From Furfurilactobacillus curtus (GTDB taxonomy: Bacteria; Bacillota; Bacilli; Lactobacillales; Lactobacillaceae), in the NCBI RefSeq assembly GCF_045862785.1, contig NZ_BQXO01000003.1:124001-188000 (forward strand): a stretch of 64,000 nt of DNA, given 5' to 3'. Position 1 is the first letter of the stretch. Every line of letters starts with the position of its first letter. A program made the translations under genes and the position numbers. The notes under the pieces were generated by a model that saw only the letters and a list, made by a program, of their open reading frames with translations, made no database searches and was not told where the DNA came from. Positions 8,298 through 16,750 of this stretch are shown here, one piece after another.

Positions 8298-9407
8298 TTA
8301 TCTATTGATCATTTGTTCATACATCTGCTGCCATTGATGGGTGCCGTTTACGACATCAAAGCCAGCATTTTTAACCATCGCTTGAGCTTGAGCTCGATTA
8401 ATATTCTGCGATTTTAGCCAATCAATTTGCTTCAACCAACTGTTTAAATCAGACAATGGTAAAAAGGACGCATTGATAAGCCCAGCCTCGGTCGTCACAT
8501 GATCACTAAAAATCACTGGTAGTCCTGAGGTCTGTGCTTCGACACCGACCATTGGTAAACCTTCATATAATGAAGGCATTAATAACATATCTAATGCACT
8601 ATAAAAGGCGTGAACATCTGTTCTTAATCCAGCAAAAACGACCGATTGAAGCAAATTATTTTCAGCGACCAATTGTCGTAAGGCTGCCTCGTCAGGCCCC
8701 TCACCTAGTAAAACAAGTTTCGCATTAATTCCAGATTGAATTAATCGTTGCAGAAGCTTTAATGAAAAGCTCTGGTTCTTAGTAGTTGTCAACCGACCAA
8801 TATGACCCAAAACGACGGTTGTCTGATCAAAATGGTACTGAGAGCGAATACGTTGACGAGCCATTGCATCATATTTGTATTTGTTCGTATCAATTGCATT
8901 TGTTAATACGCGAAACTTCGCTGTTCCAAATAGCGTTTCACCTGCTAACTTTGAACAAGCAACATACTCGGTCGCATATTGCCGAGTGAAATGACTGAAA
9001 AGCCGATTTCGAAAGCTTTTTAACCTTGTTTGACTAAAAACAGAGTTGTGTGAATGGATAATTCGATGCTTAACCCCTTTAGTAACTCCCGCTGGTAAGC
9101 TAGCGCCCCAAATGGATGTCGCGTGATAATGTATGACCTGATAAGCATATTTTGATAACAAATCTCGAATGAATTTCTTTACTTGTCGATAATTTCGCAG
9201 GGAACCCGAATAGTAATGAACGCGCCCACCTAAGGCAACAATCTCCTCTTCATAGTCAGACTTAACGCTACGGGGAACGGCAAAATCAAATTGAATTTTT
9301 TGTCGATCTAATTGACGGAAGACATTCATAACAATACTCATTCGGCCGTTGCTACGATGCAAGGAGTCGGGGAAATGAAGAATTCGTACAGGTTGTGACT
9401 TATCCAT
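8298..9407 (-). CDS. Glycosyltransferase family 4 (GT-B), capsule cluster
   Basis: A 369-residue GT4 enzyme. Visible features are the N-terminal VRILHFPDSLHRSNGRMSIV, the acceptor-domain HYHATSIWG and RIIHSHNSVF, the inter-domain LGHIGRLTTTKNQ (about 195), and the EX7E motif YEGLPMVGVEAQTSG (about 285). Start MDKSQPVRI has AAGGAGG six bases upstream; a 30-codon upstream extension overlaps the licD gene and is rejected. The spacing of 13 bases to licD and 13 to the polymerase indicates one transcript. The N-terminal pattern suggests a galactosyl- or N-acetyl-hexosaminyl-type enzyme of the EpsF group, but this is inference. Confidence 0.9.
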   Translation of the reverse strand: MDKSQPVRILHFPDSLHRSNGRMSIVMNVFRQLDRQKIQFDFAVPRSVKSDYEEEIVALGGRVHYYSGSLRNYRQVKKFIRDLLSKYAYQVIHYHATSIWGASLPAGVTKGVKHRIIHSHNSVFSQTRLKSFRNRLFSHFTRQYATEYVACSKLAGETLFGTAKFRVLTNAIDTNKYKYDAMARQRIRSQYHFDQTTVVLGHIGRLTTTKNQSFSLKLLQRLIQSGINAKLVLLGEGPDEAALRQLVAENNLLQSVVFAGLRTDVHAFYSALDMLLMPSLYEGLPMVGVEAQTSGLPVIFSDHVTTEAGLINASFLPLSDLNSWLKQIDWLKSQNINRAQAQAMVKNAGFDVVNGTHQWQQMYEQMINR

Positions 9408-9420
9408 AATCAGCCTCCTT

Positions 9421-10233
9421 TTATTCGCGCCAATAGGCAAGATAATGATGGCACGGCCGTTGGCGACGACGCGGATAATCTGCCATATAATCGCCAAAAA
9501 CGCGAGTTAACACCTTCTTGTAATCTTGAATAACATTCAGCTGCGTCCCTTCGAAAGACAACGTGGTATAGTTTTTGAAGATCCCCGTCGGCAAAATTTC
9601 CGCCCCAGCTTCATCCAGCCTAATACCTGACCATTGCGAATTTTCAAATTCGTAATTTGCCATTGACGCTAATAATAGCCGCTTCCATTTATTGGTGGAT
9701 TGACGCTTAGCTATCAAGTGAACAGGCATTAACTTAATTGATTTGACTAATGTCGTGTACCACTTGGTACCCGAATAATAAAAAGGTGTCGAGCATAAGA
9801 ACCGTTCTTTCAACCAATGATTTTTTTTGAGAAAAAACATCTGCTGCTTTTTGCCGCTAGGAATACCATCAATCGGAAAAATATCAACGAACACGCCTAA
9901 TTCGTGATAGCGATCAAAATGATAGCTAGTCTTCATAATTGTCCTTGGGTCAATCAATTTCGCATACGGGTAGAAATAATTTGGCAATTGCGGATCGAGG
10001 ACTTGGTATTTATGCTGACGTTTTAAAATCTCCATTAATTTGATGAAGTCTGGCCGTGGCATCACAATATCCGCGTCATCATCCCAAGGAATGAAGCCAT
10101 GATATTTAGCCGCGCCTAATAACGTTCCTCCTCCCAACGAATATCGTAAATTGTGTTGTTCACAAAGCTGGTGTAAGTACTGTAGCAATCCAAATAGAAT
10201 TTTCTGTTGTTCTTTAAGTTCAATTGGCACCAT
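9421..10233 (-). CDS. LicD family phosphotransferase
   Basis: LicD-type enzymes (nucleotidyltransferase fold) transfer phosphocholine or other phospho-alcohols to surface glycans. The 270-residue product shows the family signature YSLGGGTLLGAAKYHGFIPW followed immediately by DDDADI (about residues 32-55), and a later LGVFVDIFPIDGIP (about 112). Both acidic clusters are intact. The gene lies inside the capsule cluster between GT2 and GT4 genes, so the repeat unit probably carries a phosphodiester-linked substituent. No choline import or activation genes are visible nearby, so the donor could equally be CDP-glycerol or CDP-ribitol. Confidence 0.88.
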   Translation of the reverse strand: MVPIELKEQQKILFGLLQYLHQLCEQHNLRYSLGGGTLLGAAKYHGFIPWDDDADIVMPRPDFIKLMEILKRQHKYQVLDPQLPNYFYPYAKLIDPRTIMKTSYHFDRYHELGVFVDIFPIDGIPSGKKQQMFFLKKNHWLKERFLCSTPFYYSGTKWYTTLVKSIKLMPVHLIAKRQSTNKWKRLLLASMANYEFENSQWSGIRLDEAGAEILPTGIFKNYTTLSFEGTQLNVIQDYKKVLTRVFGDYMADYPRRRQRPCHHYLAYWRE

Positions 10234-10252
10234 ATTAACGTCTCCCTCAGTT

Positions 10253-11098
10253 TTACCTTTGGCTACGAACTGTTTTATACGCCAGCGCTAAAATTAATTT
10301 GGGCATTAAACGAACTGCGCACCGGGTAACAATATTACCGAGGTAATCACTTAAGCTTAAATAATGTTGCCGATAAGCTGCACTTTGAAAATGCAATTCA
10401 CGTCGCAAATAATACCAACCGCTACGGCGCTCCCAAAAGTGACTACCTGCACGCGCCCAAACTAGTGTTTCTTGCAAATTAGCAAATTTCATTTGTTGGC
10501 TAAGCATTCCTAACCACAAGTAATAGTCTTCGAAGGATGGCATTTCCGTGTAGCCGCCCAAGCTCATCACTGCTTCACGGCGAAAAGTCACAGCCATATG
10601 ATTCATCGGGTTACGCCGCCGTGCCAATCGTTGGATAGCGGCTTGATCCATGGGTACTTTACGAATCCCTGTCACATCCTCAATGGCCGTCGCGAATTCA
10701 CCAATCCAACTGCCAACAACACTCAGTTCGGGGTCCTCGGCAAATTTTTGGAGCGTTTTTTCCATACGCTCTGGAACATTGACGTCATCGCTATCAAAAC
10801 GAGCAACTAACGATTCCCGACACATGGTCAACCCTTGATTCAATGACGCTGTCAAGCCCATTACCTGAGGGTTTTCTAAGTATACCCAATCAATGTGTCT
10901 ATACTGACAAATACATTTATATTGATCAATCACGTCATCTAATTCAGAGATTCGACGGCCGTCTTTAACAATAATCATCTGCGCTGGCAATACTGTCTGA
11001 TCAAAAATGCTCGCCAGTGCAGACTGAAAATGTTCCGGACGCTCGTTTTGATGAACAGCTATTAAGGCGCTATATTTGCGGTTTATTAATCCAATCAT
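10253..11098 (-). CDS. Glycosyltransferase family 2 (GT-A), capsule cluster
   Basis: Inverting GT-A enzyme of about 281 residues. The nucleotide-binding start SALIAVHQNERPEHFQSAL, the acidic metal-binding motif ARFDSDDVNVPERM (DxD type, about residue 95) and the acceptor-side SFEDYYLWLGML (catalytic ED, about 190) are all present. The frame stays open 45 codons upstream, overlapping the epimerase gene, but GAGGAGG just before position 11100 favours the start MIGLINRKYS (a TTG one codon earlier is also possible). It follows the epimerase gene closely. Sugar specificity unknown. Confidence 0.88.
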   Translation of the reverse strand: MIGLINRKYSALIAVHQNERPEHFQSALASIFDQTVLPAQMIIVKDGRRISELDDVIDQYKCICQYRHIDWVYLENPQVMGLTASLNQGLTMCRESLVARFDSDDVNVPERMEKTLQKFAEDPELSVVGSWIGEFATAIEDVTGIRKVPMDQAAIQRLARRRNPMNHMAVTFRREAVMSLGGYTEMPSFEDYYLWLGMLSQQMKFANLQETLVWARAGSHFWERRSGWYYLRRELHFQSAAYRQHYLSLSDYLGNIVTRCAVRLMPKLILALAYKTVRSQR

Positions 11099-11114
11099 CA
11101 ACGGGGCTCCTCCT

Positions 11115-12071
11115 CTAATTAACTGATCGATAACTTTTAATGTAGTGTGCGACACCTTGCCTTGGTGCAAATTGAACCTGATACCCAAGCGCGCAAATTT
11201 TCTCAATACTTGCACCAGAATCATAAATGTCACCGGCTCGCGGCTGACGGTAAGTTAGCCTAAGTGCCTGTTGACATATCGCTTCAAAATGTTTAATCAT
11301 CGTTTTTAAACTAACTTGTTGTCCAGAGCCAACGTTATAGACATCATGAAGTGCTTGCTCATGAAGGATCAATAACTGTAAGGCCTTAATCACATCACTC
11401 ACATAAACAAAATCACGCGTTTGTTCACCATCGCCAAAAATAGTAAACACTTTGCCTTGACGGATTGCAGCATGAATCAGTGACAAGACACCAGAATAAG
11501 GCGATTGCGGGTTCTGCTTAGGACCATAAACATTGAAAAATCTGGTCACAACTGTAGGAATGCCATAAAGCTTGCCATAACTGATAAGAAAGCGTTCTGT
11601 TGCATATTTATCGATGGCATACGGAGAAAGTGGTCTAATCGGCGAAGTTTCCTTCTTGGGTAGCGTTGGGTGATCTCCATAAACTGCTGCTGACGAAGCA
11701 AACAAGACCTTTTTCACTGGTAATTGATGGACGCGAATCACTTCCATAACGTGTAAATTAGCATTTTGATTAATTTCATGCGTTTCGTATGGTCGCTCAA
11801 TAGCGTCCGCAACACTTGCCACTGCTGCGAGTAAAAAAATATAATCAAACTGCCAATCAATTAGTAATTTTTCCATAAACTCTTTGTTATTAATCGACTG
11901 ATGAAAAAAATGTAGATGTCTAGAGACGGGTAAATTCTCCAACCTTCCCATCGATAAATCATCGACAACAACCACTTCATTATCTTCAATAAGCTCGTCA
12001 ACTAGGTTCGAGCCAATAAAACCCGCCCCACCAGTTACCAAAATTTTAGCCGTTTTGATTTGCTGACTCAT
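11115..12071 (-). CDS. NAD-dependent sugar epimerase/dehydratase (extended SDR)
   Basis: Cytosolic nucleotide-sugar epimerase, probably UDP-hexose 4-epimerase-like, supplying a precursor for the repeat unit. The 318-residue protein has the NAD-binding TGGAGFIGSNLVDEL at residues 13-27, SSAAVYG containing the catalytic Ser, and the YAIDK YxxxK pair at about 150-154, followed by RFFNVYGPKQ and GDGEQTRDFVYVSDV, all typical of GalE/WbpP relatives. Length matches the family. It overlaps the priming transferase gene by four bases (ATGA), indicating translational coupling. UDP-GlcNAc versus UDP-Glc specificity cannot be decided. Confidence 0.88.
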   Translation of the reverse strand: MSQQIKTAKILVTGGAGFIGSNLVDELIEDNEVVVVDDLSMGRLENLPVSRHLHFFHQSINNKEFMEKLLIDWQFDYIFLLAAVASVADAIERPYETHEINQNANLHVMEVIRVHQLPVKKVLFASSAAVYGDHPTLPKKETSPIRPLSPYAIDKYATERFLISYGKLYGIPTVVTRFFNVYGPKQNPQSPYSGVLSLIHAAIRQGKVFTIFGDGEQTRDFVYVSDVIKALQLLILHEQALHDVYNVGSGQQVSLKTMIKHFEAICQQALRLTYRQPRAGDIYDSGASIEKICALGYQVQFAPRQGVAHYIKSYRSVN

Positions 12072-12703
12072 CGCGATCCCTCCCCTGTGATCACTGTTTT
12101 TAAGGTGGCCAAGAAAATATGTCCATCCATTCGAAGACTAAGATGATCAATATAGTACTTATCTAAAGCAGCTTTTTCCGCAGGATTAAGATCATAGCCA
12201 CCATGAACTTGGGCATAACCACTCAAACCAGGTTTAACGCGTAACCGCTGCTCAAAGCCGGGATAGGTTTGGGCAAATTCTCGGGTAAATTCCGGTCGCT
12301 CAGGTCGTGGACCGATTAAACTCATCTGACCGCTCAGCACGCTCAATAATTGCGGTAATTCATCAATTCTAGTTTTCCGTAAGAAGCGCCCGACGTTTGT
12401 TACCCGTGAATCCTTCTTTTCAGCCCACTGAGCACCATTTTTTTCAGCATCTTGACACATGGTTCGTAATTTCAGAATGGTTAAGGGTCGGCCTTGTAAA
12501 CCCAGGCGTTCTTGTTTGAAAAAGGCTGGCCCCGCAGAATCTAGCTTAACTGCCAGCGCAGCAATTAAAACAATTGGCAATCCAAGAATAAAAAGTGGCA
12601 AAACAAACATTAAATCCAATAGCCGCTTAATCGGCAAATACCAGGACCAAGCAGCCGGCATAAGGTCGAATTCAACTACTTGAGAAAGGTTTTGTTTTTC
12701 CAT
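12068..12703 (-). CDS. Undecaprenyl-phosphate sugar-1-phosphate transferase (priming enzyme)
   Basis: Membrane enzyme that starts repeat-unit synthesis by moving a hexose-1-phosphate onto undecaprenyl phosphate. The 211-residue product has one hydrophobic hairpin (LLDLMFVLPLFILGLPIVLI, about 28-48) and the catalytic domain motifs FFKQERLGLQG, KLRTM, RKTRIDELPQL and GQMSLIGPRPERPEF, then RVKPGLSGYAQV near the end. This is the short form without an N-terminal multi-span domain, common in Firmicutes EpsE/CpsE. It lies directly after the regulatory genes of the cluster and overlaps the epimerase gene. Confidence 0.93.
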   Translation of the reverse strand: MEKQNLSQVVEFDLMPAAWSWYLPIKRLLDLMFVLPLFILGLPIVLIAALAVKLDSAGPAFFKQERLGLQGRPLTILKLRTMCQDAEKNGAQWAEKKDSRVTNVGRFLRKTRIDELPQLLSVLSGQMSLIGPRPERPEFTREFAQTYPGFEQRLRVKPGLSGYAQVHGGYDLNPAEKAALDKYYIDHLSLRMDGHIFLATLKTVITGEGSR

Positions 12704-12736
12704 GATGCTCCTCCTTAATTTTGTCTGCGTATTATG

Positions 12737-13408
12737 TTATTCGCTACCAGCAGAATTCATAGCATAGCCTAACAAGTTAGCATCAGCCATCTGCAGCAAC
12801 TCGATAGAGCGGTCCACGGACATTTTGGTCGTATGTCCTTGTCGGATAACCAGTACCACTCCATCAACTTGGCTTGCTAAAACTTGAGTATCTGAAACAT
12901 CCATTAACGATGGCACATCAATGACAACCAGATCATAAACTTGCTTGAATTGCATAAGAAGATGGGGTATTCTTTCCGTTTTAATTAAACTGACATCATT
13001 TTTGATGCCTGTCCCACTGGTCATAATTGATAGATTTTCAATGTCACTATCCTGAATATCCCGTTGATAATTTACTTGCCTAGTTAACAGAGCATCTCTC
13101 AAGCCTCGATAATCTTGTTTTTGAAAAATTTTATGCATGCTAGGATGCCTGAAATCCGCATCAATTAGCAGAACTCGTTGCCCCTGACTAGCCCAAGCAA
13201 TCGCCATATTAGCCGCAATAATTGAACGTCCATCACCACTTTCAGGCGATGTAAACATAATCGAATTAGCAGCCTGATTCATCATCGAAAAAGTAATGTT
13301 GGTGCGTAACGTTTGGAGTTGTTCTGCCACCGGCGAACGGGAGCTGACCGTAATTAACCTGTTTGACAAATCTAGCGACTTCCTTTTTGACTTACTAAAT
13401 AATTTCAT
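12737..13408 (-). CDS. CpsD/EpsD-type tyrosine kinase-like ATPase, atypical P-loop
   Basis: Partner of the chain-length protein, normally an autophosphorylating BY-kinase that controls capsule polymer length. The 223-residue product has the fold and motif order of the family: a P-loop region FTSPESGDGRS (about 50-60), Walker A' LLIDADFRHP (about 82) and a Walker B-like LVVIDVPSLMDVSD (about 162). Two things are odd: the P-loop has Arg where GKS/T is expected, and the C-terminus (YAMNSAGSE) has no tyrosine cluster. It may be a degenerate kinase acting only as a scaffold. GGAG precedes the ATG. No tyrosine phosphatase gene of the CpsB type follows. Confidence 0.82.
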   Translation of the reverse strand: MKLFSKSKRKSLDLSNRLITVSSRSPVAEQLQTLRTNITFSMMNQAANSIMFTSPESGDGRSIIAANMAIAWASQGQRVLLIDADFRHPSMHKIFQKQDYRGLRDALLTRQVNYQRDIQDSDIENLSIMTSGTGIKNDVSLIKTERIPHLLMQFKQVYDLVVIDVPSLMDVSDTQVLASQVDGVVLVIRQGHTTKMSVDRSIELLQMADANLLGYAMNSAGSE

Positions 13409-13455
13409 ACGTATTCTCCAAAAAGTTAATAAAGATAACTTATTTATTTTGCAAT

Positions 13456-14157
13456 CTAATGTCTGTGTTCAATCAACCCGATATGGCCTAAATTTTTCAA
13501 GCGCCAGTGATCAATGAGATAATTATCCGTTTTAATCGTTTGATCCATCAATTCGCGGGCTAATATCAGCCCCATACTAATTAAACAACCAGCCACTAAA
13601 CCAGCGATCATGAATAATTGCTGACTCGGTGATGTGCGAACACTGTGCACATCGTCAACAATCACAGCAACATTGTCCATCCCCATCATTTTCTTTGTGT
13701 CAGCTTTGTAAACGCTTCCAAGACGTTTGGCAACCATTTGTGCTTGGGCTGCCTTATCAGCAGCAACGTTAATCGTTAATACGCGAGAACTTTCTTCACC
13801 GTCAACCGTAATAGCTCGCTTAAGCTGATTTACAGATAAGCTTTTTGCCCATTTTGCTTGGCTTTTCTTAAGCGTGTCACTTACGTCTTGCAAAACAACT
13901 TGATTGGTAACTAAATCTTTATAAGTACTAACTAACTGTGATGCTGTCTGTTGGTCAATTGCTGTGCCATTTTGATTTTCGCCGACCGGACCTTGCTTAC
14001 GGATCAAAATCTGCGTCGTTGCTGTATATTCGGAGTTAATTAAAAATTTTGCGGCGGCGAAGCCCGCTCCTCCACAAAGTACACTGCTCACAATAATCAG
14101 CCAGAATTTTTTTCTTAATAGCTGTACAAGCCATTTTAGCTCCATCAGGTTATCCAC
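13456..14157 (-). CDS. Wzz/CpsC-type polysaccharide chain-length regulator
   Basis: Membrane co-polymerase that activates the cytosolic kinase and sets polysaccharide length. It has the expected layout: short N-terminus ELKWLVQLLRKKFW, first membrane helix (IIVSSVLCGGAGFAAAKF, about 20-38), an extracytoplasmic helical region, and a second helix FMIAGLVAGCLISMGLIL near residue 190. I place the start at a GTG because GGAGGTG sits eight bases before it; the ATG five codons upstream overlaps that ribosome binding site, and a TTG adjacent to the GTG is also possible. It is the first gene of the capsule operon, about 190 bases after the predicted transcription start. Confidence 0.87.
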   Translation of the reverse strand: MDNLMELKWLVQLLRKKFWLIIVSSVLCGGAGFAAAKFLINSEYTATTQILIRKQGPVGENQNGTAIDQQTASQLVSTYKDLVTNQVVLQDVSDTLKKSQAKWAKSLSVNQLKRAITVDGEESSRVLTINVAADKAAQAQMVAKRLGSVYKADTKKMMGMDNVAVIVDDVHSVRTSPSQQLFMIAGLVAGCLISMGLILARELMDQTIKTDNYLIDHWRLKNLGHIGLIEHRH

Positions 14158-14352
14158 CAATAACACCTCCATAATCGTCGATTTTTATGACATTTATCAC
14201 AAACACAATGATCATCGTACATTCCAAGAGTTTGATTTCAGTTAACGGGGCGCATAATCCGTAAAATCATAAATTAAAGCATCAACCTCAACGCGTAAGG
14301 AATGTGCGAAAACAATCGTTTATTTTCAAATCCTTATCGTTATTTTAATGAT

Positions 14353-14381
14353 ATATTAACGGATCTTGAATAGTCTGTAAA
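14353..14381 (-). promoter_or_regulatory. Promoter of the exopolysaccharide operon
   Basis: On the minus strand TTTACA is followed after exactly 17 bases by TAATAT, both close to the sigma-A consensus, in an AT-rich context. Transcription would start near 14346, leaving a leader of about 190 bases before the chain-length regulator gene. No other good promoter is seen between atpC and this operon. Confidence 0.65.
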
Positions 14382-14740
14382 TTTTTAGCTATGGTAATCA
14401 TTAGATATGTCGAAAATAGATTCATAGGAGTGCGCTGAGAAAGGCTTTTTAGCGAACTTTTTTTTAATATATTCATTTACTTTTCTTTTGTCATTTTTTT
14501 AAAAATTGATCTTATCATTACAATTATTTAAATAACAAAAATAAACTCGGCTACTTTAATCTCCATCTTTCAATCATGAATAATGAATAATAATTAATTA
14601 TCTATCCACATCATGACGATCAATTTGGAGGAAGACAGCTAACAGGCTACGCCAATTTTTTCAAATTTATCAGTAAATAATTGTGACTGCTGGTACATAT
14701 TGGCTCTTGTTTGCAAAATATTTATCCGTGTTTATCAAAC

Positions 14741-14787
14741 AAAAAAAGAACCAACAACAAACAATCTGTTGTTGGTTCTTTTTTTAG
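14741..14787. terminator. Strong bidirectional terminator after atpC
   Basis: Perfect stem AAAGAACCAACAACA/TGTTGTTGGTTCTTT with a short loop, flanked by runs of A and T on both sides. On the minus strand it lies about 45 bases after the atpC stop codon and should separate the ATP synthase operon from the capsule operon. Confidence 0.93.
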
Positions 14788-14829
14788 CTTCTAATGCAGC
14801 TCTTTGTACAACTTTAAGTAATGTGTAAA

Positions 14830-15261
14830 TCAACGATTTTGCGTATGCGAGGCAACATTGATCCGATTAATTGCTCGACGCAAGGCAACCTCTGCCCGGC
14901 GTAGTTCGTCAGCATCATGTGCCTGTTGAGCATGTTCAATTGCTTGTTGTGCACGAGTTCGCGCACTTTGCGCACGGTCAACATCAATATTACCCTGCGT
15001 TTCCGCAGAATCTGCCACAATTGTCGCGACGTTATCAGAGAATTCAACAAAACCACCATTAACAGCAATTTCATCTTCCGCGTTTTGATCATGTTTGACA
15101 CGAACTTCATCAATTTCCAACGCCGCAATTAGCGGAACGTGGTTTGGCATAATTCCGATTTCACCGTTGGTTGTTTTCGCCACAAACATGGTAGCCTCAT
15201 GATTATCGTAACTCGTTCCATCCGGGGTCACAATCGTAACCGTCAGTTGAGGTTCAGCCAT
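14830..15261 (-). CDS. atpC: F1 ATP synthase subunit epsilon
   Basis: Epsilon subunit of the F1 central stalk, which couples rotation and can inhibit ATP hydrolysis. The 143-residue protein has an N-terminal beta-sandwich (LTVTIVTPDG, GEIGIMPNHVPLIAAL, FVEFSDNVATIVAD) and a C-terminal two-helix domain rich in Ala, Arg and Gln from about residue 93. It is the last gene of the atp operon, 13 bases after atpD, and is followed by a strong terminator. Confidence 0.96.
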   Translation of the reverse strand: MAEPQLTVTIVTPDGTSYDNHEATMFVAKTTNGEIGIMPNHVPLIAALEIDEVRVKHDQNAEDEIAVNGGFVEFSDNVATIVADSAETQGNIDVDRAQSARTRAQQAIEHAQQAHDADELRRAEVALRRAINRINVASHTQNR

Positions 15262-15274
15262 TGGTTACGCCCCC

Positions 15275-16681
15275 TTAGTTACTACCTTGTAGTTGTTTGG
15301 CCTTTGCAACAGCTTGATCAATCGTACCGACCAATCGGAAGGCCTCTTCAGGTAGGTCATCATACTTCCCGTCCAAGATGGCCTTAAAGTCTTTAACCGT
15401 ATCTTCAACAGGAACATATTGTCCATCAATTCCTGTAAATTGAGAAGCAACGGAAAATGGCTGACTCAAGAAATTCTGAATTCGACGAGCACGTGCCACA
15501 ACCGTCTGCTCTTCATCCGACAATTCGTCCATCCCCAAAATAGAGATGATATCTTGTAGCTCGTGATATCGTTGCAGAATCTGTTGGACTTGTGTGGCAA
15601 CTTCGTAATGATCTTGTCCCACAATTTCGGGAGTCAACGCCGACGAAGTTGATTCCAACGGATCCACGGCCGGATAAATTCCTTGTTGCGTCAAGTAACG
15701 TTCCAAGTTAGTTGTCGCATCCAAATGAGCAAAAGTGGTTGCCGGCGCCGGGTCAGTATAGTCATCGGCAGGCACATAAACCGCCTGAATGGATGTAATT
15801 GAACCCTTTTGTGTAGAAGTAATTCGTTCTTGTAGTTGACCCATTTCTGTCGCTAAGGTTGGTTGATAACCAACGGCTGACGGGATTCGTCCAAGTAACG
15901 CAGAGACTTCTGAACCAGCTTGAGTAAACCGGAAAATGTTGTCGATAAACAGCAACACATCCTGTCCCTTGACATCACGGAAATATTCCGCAATCGTCAA
16001 CCCAGTCAACGCCACTCGCATCCGGGCACCAGGTGGCTCATTCATTTGTCCATACACCATGGCGGTCTGCTTCAAAACGCCAGACCCTTTCATTTCAAAG
16101 TACATGTCATTGCCTTCACGAGTACGTTCACCAACACCGGTGAATACTGAAATCCCGTTATGGCCTTGGGCAATATTGTGAATTAGTTCTTGAATCAGAA
16201 CTGTCTTACCAACACCAGCCCCTCCAAAGAGGCCAACCTTACCACCACGTACATATGGAGCAAGTAAATCAATCACTTTAATTCCCGTTTCGAGAATTTC
16301 AGTACTTGTTGCGAGTTGGTCATACTCTGGCGCTTCCCGATGAATCGGATTGCGTTTTGCATCTGGACCAAACTCTGCTCCGCCGTCGATCGGTTCTCCG
16401 AGGACGTTAAATACCCGACCCAATGTATCTTCACCAACGGGCACTGAAATTGAGCCACCTGAGTCCTCAACTTCCATGCCACGTTGTAAGCCATCCGTTC
16501 CATCCATCGCAATTGTCCGCACGACACCGTCCCCTAGTTCCAAGGTGACTTCAACCGTGAGATCCTTTTGATTGGGACGTTTAACCAGTAATGCATTGTT
16601 AATTGCAGGTAACGAACCATCTAGTGGAAATTCAACGTCAACAACGGGGCCGATAACTTGAACAACTTTACCAGAACTCAT
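15275..16681 (-). CDS. atpD: F1 ATP synthase subunit beta (catalytic)
   Basis: Catalytic subunit of F1. The 468-residue product shows VVQVIGPVVDVEFP at the N-terminus, Walker A GGAGVGKTVLIQELI (about residues 153-167), the catalytic Glu in GVGERTREGNDMY (about 185), Walker B LLFIDNIFRFTQAGSEVS (about 242-259) and PSAVGYQPTLATEMG. Length and motif order are standard. It lies between atpG and atpC in an intact operon; spacing to atpG is about 70 bases, the widest gap between adjacent atp genes. Confidence 0.98.
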   Translation of the reverse strand: MSSGKVVQVIGPVVDVEFPLDGSLPAINNALLVKRPNQKDLTVEVTLELGDGVVRTIAMDGTDGLQRGMEVEDSGGSISVPVGEDTLGRVFNVLGEPIDGGAEFGPDAKRNPIHREAPEYDQLATSTEILETGIKVIDLLAPYVRGGKVGLFGGAGVGKTVLIQELIHNIAQGHNGISVFTGVGERTREGNDMYFEMKGSGVLKQTAMVYGQMNEPPGARMRVALTGLTIAEYFRDVKGQDVLLFIDNIFRFTQAGSEVSALLGRIPSAVGYQPTLATEMGQLQERITSTQKGSITSIQAVYVPADDYTDPAPATTFAHLDATTNLERYLTQQGIYPAVDPLESTSSALTPEIVGQDHYEVATQVQQILQRYHELQDIISILGMDELSDEEQTVVARARRIQNFLSQPFSVASQFTGIDGQYVPVEDTVKDFKAILDGKYDDLPEEAFRLVGTIDQAVAKAKQLQGSN

Positions 16682-16750
16682 TCGCGTATCTTCCTTCCGT
16701 CTTAATAATTACCGTTGACAAGCCTTTACTTGTCAATCGGGATTAACTTC

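Larger units (their letters stand above)
14158..14829. other. Intergenic region between atpC and the capsule operon
   Basis: About 670 bases without a convincing gene. It holds the capsule promoter (14353-14381), an untranslated leader of about 190 bases with an AAGGA...TCCTT/GAAAAT...TGTTTTC nested hairpin, a strongly AT-rich stretch (about 14330-14620), a weak plus-strand hairpin with a run of T near 14430-14470, and the atp operon terminator (14741-14787). I see no ORF with a ribosome binding site. Confidence 0.7.

Noticed and set aside
14430..14470. Plus-strand hairpin followed by a run of T resembling a terminator
   Set aside because: No plus-strand gene or promoter precedes it and the stem has mismatches; probably AT-rich background upstream of the capsule promoter.
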